DNA of 64,000 nt from Halioglobus sp. (GCA_020443425.1 JAGRIE010000005.1:112476-176475), one strand, 5' to 3'. Positions 43,776-52,788 are shown, counted from the first letter of the stretch. Numbers and translations: made by a program. The notes: generated by a model not told the origin, from the letters alone.

Positions 43776-45482
43776 TCAGATGGCGGCGTCAGCCCGTGCA
43801 AGCAGGTCAGTGGCGTAGTCCATGATGTGGAAGATAACGCTCTGCTCACTGGTGCCGGATACCAGATGCGCACCCGGGCCATTGGCGTACAACCCCACGT
43901 CTTCGCCTGAATGCGTCTCTGAACCCAGAGGCACCAGCGTCTCCTGGTGATACCCTGACGCCTCAGTATCGATACTGCTGAGATCGACCCGGCCACTGAA
44001 AGGCGGGAGGCTGTAGGCCGCGTCGGCATCTGTCTCATCACCCATATCCCGGAAACCCAGACCGTTGGTATAAGCCAGTGTCGTATAGGGCATACCATCC
44101 GCAGCCAGCGCCGGCCCGGTTGCTCCCGTCACCACCACTTTACCGAGAATAGGGTTGCCGCGTTTCGGGTAGCCACCCAGCGTCATGACATGACCGTGAT
44201 CCGCCGTGACCAGAATCAGCGTCTCCTGTGGATCAGTTGCCGCCATCGCCGCCGCAACGGCCCTGGAGAGTTCTACGGTATCAACCAGTGCACCGTGTGC
44301 GTTACCTGCATGGTGCGCATGATCGATACGACCGGACTCCACCATCAGGAAGAATCCCTGATCGTTATTGTCGAGGACATCGATGGCGGCCGCAGTCATC
44401 TCGCTCAGCGATGGCTCACCGGCAATATCATTTTCACGGTCGGCCTCATACTGCATGTGCGACTCGTTGAACAAACCCAGTAACTTGCTGATAGATGAGG
44501 TATCGACGCTCTCGAATCCGGCGCGGTCGATGACATAGACACCCTGCGGATACTGCTGCTGCCACTCCGCTGTGAGGTCGCGGCCGTCGGTGCGATCGCC
44601 CTCTACACTGCTCACCGCATCCGCTGTATTGAAAGCCGGGTCCTTGGGCAGGAAATGACGTCGCCCACCACCCAGGACCACGTCGATACCATCGACGTCA
44701 GCGCCTGGCACCCGGGCCTCGAGGTTAGCTTCCAGGTTGACGAGCTGGCTGGCGATATCCTCACAGCCGCCGTTCACTGCGGCACTGGGCATGTCCGACA
44801 CGTCCTCCCAGTTGCGATCGGCCGATTTGGCATAGGTTGCCGCTGGCGTCGCGTGCGTAACCCGTGCTGTAGAGATAATACCGGTGGCAAGACCGGCAAT
44901 CTCGGCCAGTTCCAGATAGGTGGCGACCTCGTTGCCTGCGACCGTGCTGCAATCCCCGCGCTCGATATCAGCGTCGACACCGATGACACCGACATCGGTT
45001 TTCAGGCCACTGATCATGGCGGTCATGGTGCCGGCGGAATCGGGTGTCTGCGCGTCGACATTGTAGGTTTTCACAAGACCGGCGTACGGAAACTCCCCGA
45101 AGCTGAGATAACCCTCCTCCCCGGACTCGCCCGCCATCTGCCCGGCAAATATGCGTGCGGCAGTGACTGTCGACACACCCATACCATCACCGACAAACAG
45201 GATAACGTTCCTGGCACTGCCGCGCTCCGCCAGCAGCCTGGCAGGGTCGCGCGCCTCCAGCCTGTCCGCAGCGTCAACGAACCAGCTACTGCTGACATTG
45301 GTCTGCAGATCCGCTGCTGACAGCATGGTCACCGGGGCCGGGGCCGGCACCGGAGCCGGCTCTGTCGGGGGGTCGACTACCAGGGCGCCACCGAAATCGC
45401 TGTTATTGTTGTTATTACTGTCACACGCAGCCGCAATTACGACCAGCGCCGACATACCTACTGCTTTCGCGAATGTTTTCAT
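43776..45482 (-). CDS. Alkaline phosphatase, lipoprotein form
   Basis: A 568-residue PhoA-superfamily enzyme. The metal/active-site pieces are VGDGMGVSTV (Asp/Mg-Zn site), nucleophile Ser149 in TPDSAGTMTA, VESGRIDHAHHAGN, ILVTADHGHVMTLGG, and a final SETHSGEDV His. The signal VVIAAACDS with lipobox Cys20 anchors it to a membrane, followed by an Asn-rich and Pro/Ala linker (DSNNNNN, APVPAPAP). It releases phosphate from organic esters in the periplasm. GGGGA precedes ATG 45482. It follows, 11 bases behind, a closely related phosphatase gene with a plain signal peptide. Confidence 0.93.
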   Translation of the reverse strand: MKTFAKAVGMSALVVIAAACDSNNNNNSDFGGALVVDPPTEPAPVPAPAPVTMLSAADLQTNVSSSWFVDAADRLEARDPARLLAERGSARNVILFVGDGMGVSTVTAARIFAGQMAGESGEEGYLSFGEFPYAGLVKTYNVDAQTPDSAGTMTAMISGLKTDVGVIGVDADIERGDCSTVAGNEVATYLELAEIAGLATGIISTARVTHATPAATYAKSADRNWEDVSDMPSAAVNGGCEDIASQLVNLEANLEARVPGADVDGIDVVLGGGRRHFLPKDPAFNTADAVSSVEGDRTDGRDLTAEWQQQYPQGVYVIDRAGFESVDTSSISKLLGLFNESHMQYEADRENDIAGEPSLSEMTAAAIDVLDNNDQGFFLMVESGRIDHAHHAGNAHGALVDTVELSRAVAAAMAATDPQETLILVTADHGHVMTLGGYPKRGNPILGKVVVTGATGPALAADGMPYTTLAYTNGLGFRDMGDETDADAAYSLPPFSGRVDLSSIDTEASGYHQETLVPLGSETHSGEDVGLYANGPGAHLVSGTSEQSVIFHIMDYATDLLARADAAI

Positions 45483-45493
45483 TGTCGATTCCC

Positions 45494-47077
45494 CTATTGC
45501 GCAATCAGGCGACGCGCCTTGTTCATGATGTGAAAGACCATGCTCTGTTCTACCGTCCCGCCGACGTACTGTGCAGCCGGACCGCTGGCGTGCAGGGCGA
45601 CATCTTCGCCCGCGTGGGTTTCCGACCCGAGTGGCACCAGGGTTTCCTGGTGGAATCCAGGAGCTTCTGTATCGACTGCGCTGAGATCGACCCGGCCGCT
45701 GAACGCGGGCTGTGCATAGGCCGCATCTGCATCCGTCTCGCCACCGAGATCGCGGAAACCCGGCCCATTGCTATACGCGAGTGTGGTATAGGGCATACCG
45801 TCAGCAGCCAGCGCCGCATCGGTTTCACCCACATTGACCACCTTGCCCAGTATCGGGTTACCGCGCTTCGGATAGCCGCCCAGCGTCATCACATGACTGT
45901 GATCCGCCGTCACCAGAATCAATGTCTCCTCGGGGTTGGTGGCCGCCCGCGCTGCCGCCACCGCGCGAGACAACTCCACTGTGTCCGTCAACGCGCCGTG
46001 GGCACTGCCGGCGTGGTGGGCGTGGTCGATACGGCCTGATTCCACCATCAGGAAGAAGCCCTGCTCATTGTTATCCAGCACTTCGATTGCAGCGCGGGTC
46101 ATTTCTGACAGCGAGGGCTCGCCGGCAATATCGTTGTTGCGGTCAGCTTCGTATTGCATGTGGGACTCGTTAAACAGGCCCAGTACTTTATCCAGCGAGG
46201 CCGTATCCAGTGCGTTGAAACCGGCGGCGTCGATCACATACGCTCCCTGTGGGTACTGCGCTTGCCACTCTGCTGTCAGGTCGCGGCCGTCGGTGCGATC
46301 ACCCTCCACACCACTGACCGCATCGGCCGTGTTGTAGGCTGCATCCTTGGGCAGGAAATGTCGCCTGCCACCGCCCATCACAACATCGATACCATCGACG
46401 TCGACACCGGGATAGAGGGCTTCGAGGTTCGACTCCAGGTTCACCAGCTGACTGGCAATATCTTCACAACCGGCCGCCACCGCATCCTGGGGCATATCAG
46501 AGTCATCCTCCCAGTTGCGATTCGGCGCTTTCGCATAGGTCGCTGCAGGCGTGGCGTGAGTTATGCGCGCCGTCGACACGATTCCGGTCGACATTCCGTT
46601 GATTTCCGCCAGTTCCAGATAGGTCGCCACTTCATTGCCGGCAACAGTGGCGCAATCGCCATACTCGACATCTTCATCGACGCCGATCACACCGACGTCG
46701 GTTTTCAGGCCGGACATCATCGCGGTCATGGTGCCGGCAGAATCCGGGGTCTGGGCGTCGACGTTGTACGTTTTCACCAACGCAGTGTAGGGAAAGGATT
46801 CAAAGCTGAGTAAGCCCTCCTCACCGGATTGCCCCCGCAGCTGGCCATCGTGGATGCGCGCCGCCGTGAGCGTGGAAACTCCCATACCATCGCCGACAAA
46901 CAGAATGATATTTTTGGCGACAGTGCTGCCGGCAGCTGCATTTTTTGCCGCGATTGCTGCCTGTGCATCGCTAAACCAGCTGCTTGCAAGCTGGCTCTCA
47001 GGCAGGATGTCAGCGGCAACACCCCCTGCGCACAGCGTGGCGCCAAGCGTAATTATCCGCGGGAACGTGAGTTTCAT
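45494..47077 (-). CDS. Alkaline phosphatase, soluble exported form
   Basis: A 527-residue paralogue of the next gene, sharing long identical runs (for example DAQTPDSAGTMTAM with nucleophile Ser113, HFLPKD, VESGRIDHAHHAG, ADHSHVMTLGGYPKRG). The N-terminus is an ordinary Sec signal (RIITLGATLCAGGVAA); a lipobox is lacking, so it should be soluble in the periplasm or secreted. Notice ADHSHV here versus ADHGHV in the other copy. ATG 47077 follows GAGAGG; the 19 in-frame residues before it are not counted. It leads the two-gene transcript. No Pho box was identified in the 171-bp leader. Confidence 0.92.
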   Translation of the reverse strand: MKLTFPRIITLGATLCAGGVAADILPESQLASSWFSDAQAAIAAKNAAAGSTVAKNIILFVGDGMGVSTLTAARIHDGQLRGQSGEEGLLSFESFPYTALVKTYNVDAQTPDSAGTMTAMMSGLKTDVGVIGVDEDVEYGDCATVAGNEVATYLELAEINGMSTGIVSTARITHATPAATYAKAPNRNWEDDSDMPQDAVAAGCEDIASQLVNLESNLEALYPGVDVDGIDVVMGGGRRHFLPKDAAYNTADAVSGVEGDRTDGRDLTAEWQAQYPQGAYVIDAAGFNALDTASLDKVLGLFNESHMQYEADRNNDIAGEPSLSEMTRAAIEVLDNNEQGFFLMVESGRIDHAHHAGSAHGALTDTVELSRAVAAARAATNPEETLILVTADHSHVMTLGGYPKRGNPILGKVVNVGETDAALAADGMPYTTLAYSNGPGFRDLGGETDADAAYAQPAFSGRVDLSAVDTEAPGFHQETLVPLGSETHAGEDVALHASGPAAQYVGGTVEQSMVFHIMNKARRLIAQ

Positions 47078-47248
47078 AGGCCCTCTCAGTGTCAATTGCA
47101 TTGCGTTGAAACAGAACGTAATTCTCGCCGCCACTGCACTGCTTGCAGTAGCGGGAAGAATTGTCTGGGGCTGCAGGATGAACAGAGGGTGTTACGGTTT
47201 TATAGATTCCGCGTGAAAGAAATAAGAAGAAAAAATGACAGCGGCCGG

Positions 47249-48448
47249 CTAGTGCAGGCGCTCGACCGCTTTGATGACACCGCGAATCTCTGCCAGGCCT
47301 TTCAGGCGGCCGATACAGGAATACCCGGGGTTCACCGTTTTGCCGCGGTCGTCGAGGATCTGGTGCCCGTGATCAGGCCGGATGTAGATCTCACCGAACT
47401 CGCCGCCCTCCGCCTTTCGGCGACGCTCTTCAGCCAACAGCGCTGCAATTACACCCACGATATCGACGTCGCTGTTGAGGTGACTGGCCTCGTAAAAGGA
47501 GCGCTGTTCACCGGCGTCGCGGATCACACCGCGCAGGTGGGAGAAGTGGATTCGCGGGGCGAACATCCTCGCCATCTCGGGCAGGTCGTTGTCCGGTCGA
47601 CTGCCATAGGTACCGGCACACAGGGTGATACCGTTGGCCGGACTCGGCTGCGCCTCGAACAGGATTTTGAGGTCCGCCGCGGTACAGATAATCCTCGGCA
47701 GGCCGAGCATGTCACGCGGCGGATCATCGGGGTGGATAGCCAGCTTGACGCCCAGCTTCTCCGCCACCGGCAGTACTTGCCCGAGAAAATTGAACAGGTT
47801 GTTGCGCAGGGTATCCGCATCCATACCCTGGTAGCGCGCCAGCATCGCGCGAAAAGTATCGAGACCGTAGGCGTCGGTCATCTTGCCCGGGAGGCCGGCA
47901 ATGATATTGTTCGTCAGCAGCTCCCGCTCCTGCTCGGACATCGCCGCAAACAACTGCCTGGCCGCCGCGATCTCGGCCTCGGAATACTCCTGTTCCGCGC
48001 CCTCGCGCTGCAGGATGCACAGGTCGAAGACGGCGAATTTGTCCTGATCAAAACGCAGCGCATAACCGCCGCTCGGCAGCGCGTACTTCAGATCTGTCCG
48101 CGTCCAGTCGATAACCGGCATGAAGTTGTAGCAGATGGTCTTGATACCGCAGGCCGCCAGGTTCTCCATGGTGGCAATCCAGCTGTCGATATAGCGCTGG
48201 CAGCCCTCGCGTGCCAGCTTGATATCCTCGTGCACGGGGATACTTTCCACCACCGACCACACCAGCGGCGACTGCCCCGGCTCACAGTTCTCGATCAGGG
48301 CCTGGTGTTCGCGGATTGCCGCTATCGGCCACACGTCTCCCGTGGGGATATCGTGCAGCGCGCTGACGATATCGGTGGCATCCGTCTGCCGGATATCGTC
48401 GATTGTTACCGGATCACCGGGGCCAAACCATCGCCAGGACTCACGCAT
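47249..48448 (-). CDS. uxuA: Mannonate dehydratase
   Basis: A 399-residue UxuA: RWFGPGDPVTIDDIRQ at the start, CYNFMPVIDWTRTDL, AIHPDDPP, and the closing YIRPDHGHQILDD and PGYSCIGRLKGLAEIRG are signatures, including His/Cys/Asp metal-site residues. It dehydrates D-mannonate to 2-keto-3-deoxygluconate in the cytoplasm. GGAGAAAG precedes ATG 48448. It follows uxaC by 75 bp and is probably in one transcript with it. A T-rich minus-strand tract comes shortly after the stop and might end transcription. Confidence 0.96.
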   Translation of the reverse strand: MRESWRWFGPGDPVTIDDIRQTDATDIVSALHDIPTGDVWPIAAIREHQALIENCEPGQSPLVWSVVESIPVHEDIKLAREGCQRYIDSWIATMENLAACGIKTICYNFMPVIDWTRTDLKYALPSGGYALRFDQDKFAVFDLCILQREGAEQEYSEAEIAAARQLFAAMSEQERELLTNNIIAGLPGKMTDAYGLDTFRAMLARYQGMDADTLRNNLFNFLGQVLPVAEKLGVKLAIHPDDPPRDMLGLPRIICTAADLKILFEAQPSPANGITLCAGTYGSRPDNDLPEMARMFAPRIHFSHLRGVIRDAGEQRSFYEASHLNSDVDIVGVIAALLAEERRRKAEGGEFGEIYIRPDHGHQILDDRGKTVNPGYSCIGRLKGLAEIRGVIKAVERLH

Positions 48449-48523
48449 CTGCTTTCTCCCACTTCGGTAGCGAAGCGCTCAACCTCGCGGATTGATTCAA
48501 GTTCACTGTGTTTTGCTGTGTTG

Positions 48524-49939
48524 TCACAGCTTGTACGCTTGTTTGGCCAGGCTGTAGGACAACTCGACTGCGAGCTCCCCGGCCTCATCCATATCCAGAC
48601 GGTGATCGCACACCAGTTCGGCCAGCCAGTTGCAATCCATTCGCCGCGCGACATCGTGACGCGCGGGAATAGACAGGAAAGCCCGTGTGTCATCGTTGAA
48701 GCCGACGGTATTGTAGAACCCCGCGGTTTCCGTGGTCTGCTGGCGGAAGCGGCGCATACCCTCCGGACTGTCGTGAAACCACCACGGCGGACCCAGTCGC
48801 AGGCAGGGATAGTGACCGGCCAGCGGCGCCAGTTCACGGCTGTAGGATGTCTCGTCCAGCGTGAACAGGATCAGCGTGAAACCCGGTGTGTTGCCGTATT
48901 TGTCCAGCAGCGGCTTGAGCTGTTCTACATAGGAGGTCTGCAGCGGGATATCGGCACCCTTGTCACGACCAAAGCGCTGGAACACCTGGGCATTGTGGTT
49001 CCTCGATGAGCCTGGGTGCAATTGCATCACCAGCCCGTCTTCAATACTCATGGCCGCCATTTCTGTCAGCATGTGGGCGCGAAACAACTCTGCCTGTTCG
49101 GGGCTTGCCTGCCCGTTGAGCGCGAGCGTGAACAGGGCATCGATTTCTGCGGCGGGAAGCTCCGCTGTGCGCGCAGTGGGGTGGCCGTGATCCGTCGACG
49201 TCACACCGGTCTCTTTGAAATAGGCACGGCGTAGGCGGTGCGCGCGCAAATAGCCCTGGAAGGTGGAGGTATCCTCGCCCGTCAGCGCGCCAAACTGGCG
49301 CACGGCGTCGGCAAACCCCTCAAACTCCGGGTCTACCACCGGATCCGGGCGGTAGGCCGATATCACCCTGCCCCGCCATGAACTGGCCGCAATGGCTTTG
49401 TGATGGGCGAGGTCACTCAGTGGCGACTCAGTGGTCGACAGCAGCTCGATATTGAACCGCTCAAACAGGGCGCGCGGCCTGAACGCGTCGGTGGCCAAAG
49501 CGGCATTGATGGTATCGTAATAGTGATCGGCGGTTTCCGCACACAGCACCTGCTCGAAACCGAACACCTCGGCGAAGACCGTATCCAGCCACAGCCGCGA
49601 GGGCGTACCTCGGTAGAGGTGGTAGTTGCCTGCCAGCAGGTGCCATATCTTGCGGCAGTCCTGTTCCACGGCGGAACCGTCGACACAGGCTATCCCCAGG
49701 TCCTCCAGCGCAATACCCTGGCTGTACAGCATACGGAACACATAGTGATCCGGCTTGATCAGCAGCTCAGTGGCATTCTCGAACGGGGCGTTACCGGAAA
49801 ACCAGGACGGGTCGGTATGGCCGTGCGGGCTGATGATGGGCAGCGCCCTGACCGTTTCGTAGAGCTGCCGCGCAACACCGCGCTGCTTCTCGTCGGCCGA
49901 GAACAGCCTGTCGGGATGTAAAACCAGCTTTTTTGCCAT
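48524..49939 (-). CDS. uxaC: Glucuronate (uronate) isomerase
   Basis: A 471-residue amidohydrolase-fold isomerase: IISPHGHTDPSWF metal-site HxH, FRMLYSQGIALEDLG, HPTARTAELP, MQLHPGSSRNHN, and GFNDDTRAFLSIPARHD are all UxaC blocks. It turns glucuronate into fructuronate (and galacturonate into tagaturonate). ATG 49939 is chosen, with GAGGAT about ten bases upstream; a GTG at 49957 is in frame. It is first in the uxaC-uxuA pair and reads divergently from kdgK. An operator copy lies 56 bp upstream. No uxaA/uxaB appears nearby, so the route is for glucuronate. Confidence 0.96.
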   Translation of the reverse strand: MAKKLVLHPDRLFSADEKQRGVARQLYETVRALPIISPHGHTDPSWFSGNAPFENATELLIKPDHYVFRMLYSQGIALEDLGIACVDGSAVEQDCRKIWHLLAGNYHLYRGTPSRLWLDTVFAEVFGFEQVLCAETADHYYDTINAALATDAFRPRALFERFNIELLSTTESPLSDLAHHKAIAASSWRGRVISAYRPDPVVDPEFEGFADAVRQFGALTGEDTSTFQGYLRAHRLRRAYFKETGVTSTDHGHPTARTAELPAAEIDALFTLALNGQASPEQAELFRAHMLTEMAAMSIEDGLVMQLHPGSSRNHNAQVFQRFGRDKGADIPLQTSYVEQLKPLLDKYGNTPGFTLILFTLDETSYSRELAPLAGHYPCLRLGPPWWFHDSPEGMRRFRQQTTETAGFYNTVGFNDDTRAFLSIPARHDVARRMDCNWLAELVCDHRLDMDEAGELAVELSYSLAKQAYKL

Positions 49940-49994
49940 TGAATGAAAAATCCTCACTGCCCATGCGGCTTCATGGCGTGGTTAATCGGTGGTT

Positions 49995-50005
49995 TGGCCT
50001 GACCA
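49995..50005 (-). promoter_or_regulatory. FadR/GntR-type operator before uxaC
   Basis: TGGCCTGACCA, in the wider context TTTGGCCTGACCATT, is the reverse complement of the kdgK site TGGTCAGGCCA. It stands 56 bp ahead of the uxaC start, where it could block a promoter. Confidence 0.65.
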
Positions 50006-50074
50006 TTCCTGATGGCGCCAGACCGCAGAATGGCCGCTATCCCGGCTTTGGCCGCCTATAGTAGACCAAAAATT

Positions 50075-50087
50075 GGTAAGTCCAAAA
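50075..50087. promoter_or_regulatory. Short palindrome in the uxaC-kdgK gap
   Basis: ACCAA-AAA-TTGGT is a perfect 5-bp inverted repeat with 3-bp spacer, midway between the two divergent genes. It resembles UxuR/ExuR-type TTGGT/ACCAA half-sites in inverted orientation; a second regulator or looping contact is possible. Confidence 0.35.
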
Positions 50088-50204
50088 TCTTTGTTCATCG
50101 CCGGCCCCGGTTCCCCACAGTACCGCTGCTAGCGGCGATGTATTCCCTTCACTGCAAAGCAAAGCGGCGCGGGGGAATGCTTATTGCCGGGAATTCCCTC
50201 ATAA

Positions 50205-50215
50205 TGGTCAGGCCA
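50205..50215 (+). promoter_or_regulatory. FadR/GntR-type operator before kdgK
   Basis: TGGTCAGGCCA, within AATGGTCAGGCCAATT, ends 40 bp before the kdgK ATG. It is identical in its 11-base core to the site ahead of gntR at 42948. Confidence 0.65.
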
Positions 50216-50255
50216 ATTGCTGGGCCAATAATCAGGTGAAGACAGGCAGTATACT

Positions 50256-51227
50256 ATGAGCGATATCGTCATTCTGGGCGAAGTAATGATAGAACTGGCG
50301 CCCCTGGCGGAACAGCACTACGTGCTGGGTACCGCCGGCGACACCTATAATACCGCTTGCACACTGCAGGGGCTCGGACTCGATGTGAGCTATGTGACGG
50401 CGCTGGGGGCCGGCCGGCAGGCCGACAGAATCCGCGCCGCTGCCGCCGCGCAATCACTGAGCCTTGTCGAGCCGCCCATGGATGCGCAGCGAGCCCCGGG
50501 GCTCTATATCATCAGCACTGACAGCAGTGGCGAGCGCAGCTTCGAATACTGGCGCCGGGATTCCGCAGCAAGCGCGCTGCTCAAGCAGCCCGATAGCCTG
50601 ATGGCGTTGCTGGAACCACTGCAGGCCACACCCTGTTTCTATTTCACCGGCATCACTCTGGCCCTGATGAATACGGACAGTCGCCGGGCACTGCAGGCTT
50701 TCCTGTGCGCTTACCGAAAAAGCGGCGGCACCGTGATCTTTGATCCGAACTACCGCCCTGCGCTGTGGTCGAGTCCAGATGAGGCCGCGCAGGCCATCAG
50801 CGCGGTACAGACCGAGGTGGACATCTACCTGCCCGGCCTTGAGGAGGAGGAAGCGCTCTTCGGTTACAGCAACATCACCGAGGCCACCACAGCCCTGCTG
50901 GCCGCAACCGCACGTGAGGTGGTGATCAAGAACGGGGCGGCAAGCTGTACCCTGGTTGCCAATGGCAGAGCGCGGGACATCGCCATCACCCCGGCGCGCG
51001 AGGTCGTGGATACCACAGGCGCAGGCGACACGTTCAACGGCGCCTACATCGCGGCAAGGCTGCGGCAGTGTGAGGCTGTCGATGCCATCGCCTTTGCCTC
51101 GCGAGCGGCCGGCGAGGTATTGCGCGTCAAGGGCGCGGTGCTCGACAGCGCGCAACTGCGACAGCTGCGGGCCGATTTGCAGAACGTGCAACAACAGCAG
51201 CAACAGCAGCAACAGCAGCAACAGTAA
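50256..51227 (+). CDS. kdgK: 2-keto-3-deoxygluconate kinase (PfkB family)
   Basis: A 323-residue ribokinase-fold kinase. Substrate-side FDPNYRPALW and the ATP/anion motif DTTGAGDTFNGAY with catalytic Asp258 are intact, and the N-terminal ILGEVMIELAP plus GTAGDTYNTA fit KdgK. It phosphorylates KDG to KDPG. GACAGG lies nine bases before the ATG. The C-terminus ends in 12 consecutive glutamines made by a CAR-triplet repeat, absent from usual KdgK and beyond the fold. It leads a kdgK-uxuB-ligase transcript divergent from uxaC. Confidence 0.92.
   Translation: MSDIVILGEVMIELAPLAEQHYVLGTAGDTYNTACTLQGLGLDVSYVTALGAGRQADRIRAAAAAQSLSLVEPPMDAQRAPGLYIISTDSSGERSFEYWRRDSAASALLKQPDSLMALLEPLQATPCFYFTGITLALMNTDSRRALQAFLCAYRKSGGTVIFDPNYRPALWSSPDEAAQAISAVQTEVDIYLPGLEEEEALFGYSNITEATTALLAATAREVVIKNGAASCTLVANGRARDIAITPAREVVDTTGAGDTFNGAYIAARLRQCEAVDAIAFASRAAGEVLRVKGAVLDSAQLRQLRADLQNVQQQQQQQQQQQQ
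51189..51224 (+). repeat. CAA/CAG triplet microsatellite
   Basis: Twelve glutamine codons, mostly in a CAGCAGCAA pattern, directly before the kdgK stop; the repeat-like CAACAG continues just after the TAA to about 51233. Slippage would change the number of Gln residues without a frameshift. Confidence 0.85.
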
Positions 51228-51312
51228 CAACAGACCGTGAATACCCCGTCCCGTTTCAATCACGCCAGGATCGAGCCCGAGCCGTTCGACCGCGACCGGA
51301 TATAGCGCAAAC

Positions 51313-52788
51313 ATGAATTTATCGACACAGTACCTGGCCGCACATCAAGGCCACCAGAATGTCAGCGTCCCACAGTACGACCGCGACACTACCGGCATCG
51401 GCATCGTGCATATCGGGCCCGGCGCGTTCCATCGCGCGCACCAGGCCGTCTATACAGAGGACGCGATGAACCTGTCCGGTGGCAACTGGGGCATCTGCGG
51501 CGTGTCACTGCGCAGCAGTACCGCGCGGGACCTGCTGTCACAGCAGGACTACCTCTATACCCTGGCGATACTGGACAAGGCCATACGCTACCAGATAATC
51601 GGCGCCCTCCGGGAAGTGCTGGTAGCGGGCCCACAGAGCGATGCGATCCTGGACCGGCTGAGCGCGGCCACCACCCGTATTGTGTCACTGACCATCACTG
51701 AAAAAGGCTACTGCCTGAATGCTGACGGCGCACTGGACCTGCGACACCCGGAGATCGCCGCAGACCTGGCCCATCCACAACAGCCGCAGGGCGCCATCGG
51801 CTTCCTCGTCGAGGGACTGCGGTTGCGATGGGCTTCCGGTACTGCGGCCTTTAACGTACTCAGCTGTGACAATGTATCGGGCAATGGTGACAAACTGCGC
51901 AGGGCCGTGCTGGACTACGCGCGGCAAATTGATGCCGGGCTGGCAGACTGGATCGCCGAACAGGTCGCGTTCCCGAATTCCATGGTCGACAGCATCACCC
52001 CCAAGACTGAAGACTACACCATCGCCACAGTCTCCGAGGCGATCGGTGCACAGGATCGCTGGCCGATACAGCGCGAGCAATTCACGCAGTGGGTGATTGA
52101 GGACAACTGGGGCGGAGAGCGGCCAGACTGGCACCGGGTGGGCGTCGTATTCACCTCCAATGTTGCCGGCTTCGAGAAAGCGAAACTGCGTCTGTTGAAC
52201 TGCCTCCACTCGACACTGGCCTACGCGGGCTCGCTGGCGGGCTTCAACACAGTGTATGAGGCCGCCAGCGATGGCGGCTTCCAGCGCTTCATCTCGGAAC
52301 TGGCGCGCGCCGAAATCATCGGCTCATTCGAGCCACCTCAGGAGCTGGATATCGAGCAGTACAGCCGGGACGTGATCACCCGGTTCCTGAACCCACAGAT
52401 TCACCACCTGCTGTCCCAGATAGCCTGGGACGGTTCGCAGAAAATCCAGATGCGGATTCTCCCCATCCTGCGCGACAACCTGCGCCTGCAGCGGTCCACG
52501 CAACGGCTGTGCCTGTCACTGGCCAGCTGGTTTGAATTTATCTGTCAGGCACTGCAGCAGGGGCAGGAGATCGTCGATCCGCTGGCAGACTCGTTCACCC
52601 GTATAGCGGCTTTGAAGAGCCCGGATCCCGCTACCGTGGTACAGGGTTTTCTCGGCATCGACAGCGTCTTCCCTGGTGACCTGGCACATAACCCGGTGAT
52701 TGTCGCGCAGCTGGGCGACAGCCTCGCCGCATTGCGGGATTGCCGCCGCCGCGGCGGATCGATAGCAGATGTACTGGGTGTACAATGA
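51313..52788 (+). CDS. uxuB: Fructuronate reductase (mannitol dehydrogenase family)
   Basis: A 491-residue long-chain polyol dehydrogenase. The N-terminal IVHIGPGAFHRAHQAVY nucleotide site, SLTITEKGYCLN, SCDNVSGNGD, IEDNWGGERPDW and the catalytic Lys region KLRLLNCLHSTLAY are characteristic. It reduces fructuronate to mannonate with NADH. Tagaturonate reductase or mannitol dehydrogenase have a similar fold, but the neighbours uxaC, uxuA and kdgK point to UxuB. It starts 85 bp after kdgK with a poor ribosome site. The ligase gene begins four bases after its stop. Confidence 0.92.
   Translation: MNLSTQYLAAHQGHQNVSVPQYDRDTTGIGIVHIGPGAFHRAHQAVYTEDAMNLSGGNWGICGVSLRSSTARDLLSQQDYLYTLAILDKAIRYQIIGALREVLVAGPQSDAILDRLSAATTRIVSLTITEKGYCLNADGALDLRHPEIAADLAHPQQPQGAIGFLVEGLRLRWASGTAAFNVLSCDNVSGNGDKLRRAVLDYARQIDAGLADWIAEQVAFPNSMVDSITPKTEDYTIATVSEAIGAQDRWPIQREQFTQWVIEDNWGGERPDWHRVGVVFTSNVAGFEKAKLRLLNCLHSTLAYAGSLAGFNTVYEAASDGGFQRFISELARAEIIGSFEPPQELDIEQYSRDVITRFLNPQIHHLLSQIAWDGSQKIQMRILPILRDNLRLQRSTQRLCLSLASWFEFICQALQQGQEIVDPLADSFTRIAALKSPDPATVVQGFLGIDSVFPGDLAHNPVIVAQLGDSLAALRDCRRRGGSIADVLGVQ

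Larger units (their letters stand above)
49940..50255. other. 316-bp divergent control region, uxaC / kdgK
   Basis: No gene. It holds the start regions of both arms of the hexuronate regulon: an operator-like site near each gene (49995-50005 and 50205-50215) and an additional perfect short palindrome between them (50075-50087). Promoter hexamers could not be assigned with confidence. Confidence 0.6.

Noticed and set aside
46829-49009. Plus-strand open frame of 726 codons
   Set aside because: Antisense shadow of the second alkaline phosphatase, uxuA and uxaC, all of which have clear catalytic motifs.
50250-50255. TATACT as a -10 element for kdgK
   Set aside because: It abuts the ATG, so transcription would begin inside the coding sequence; a promoter must lie further upstream.
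51044-51259. Minus-strand poly-Cys/poly-Leu frames over the kdgK end
   Set aside because: Direct products of reading the CAR microsatellite in reverse; not genes.
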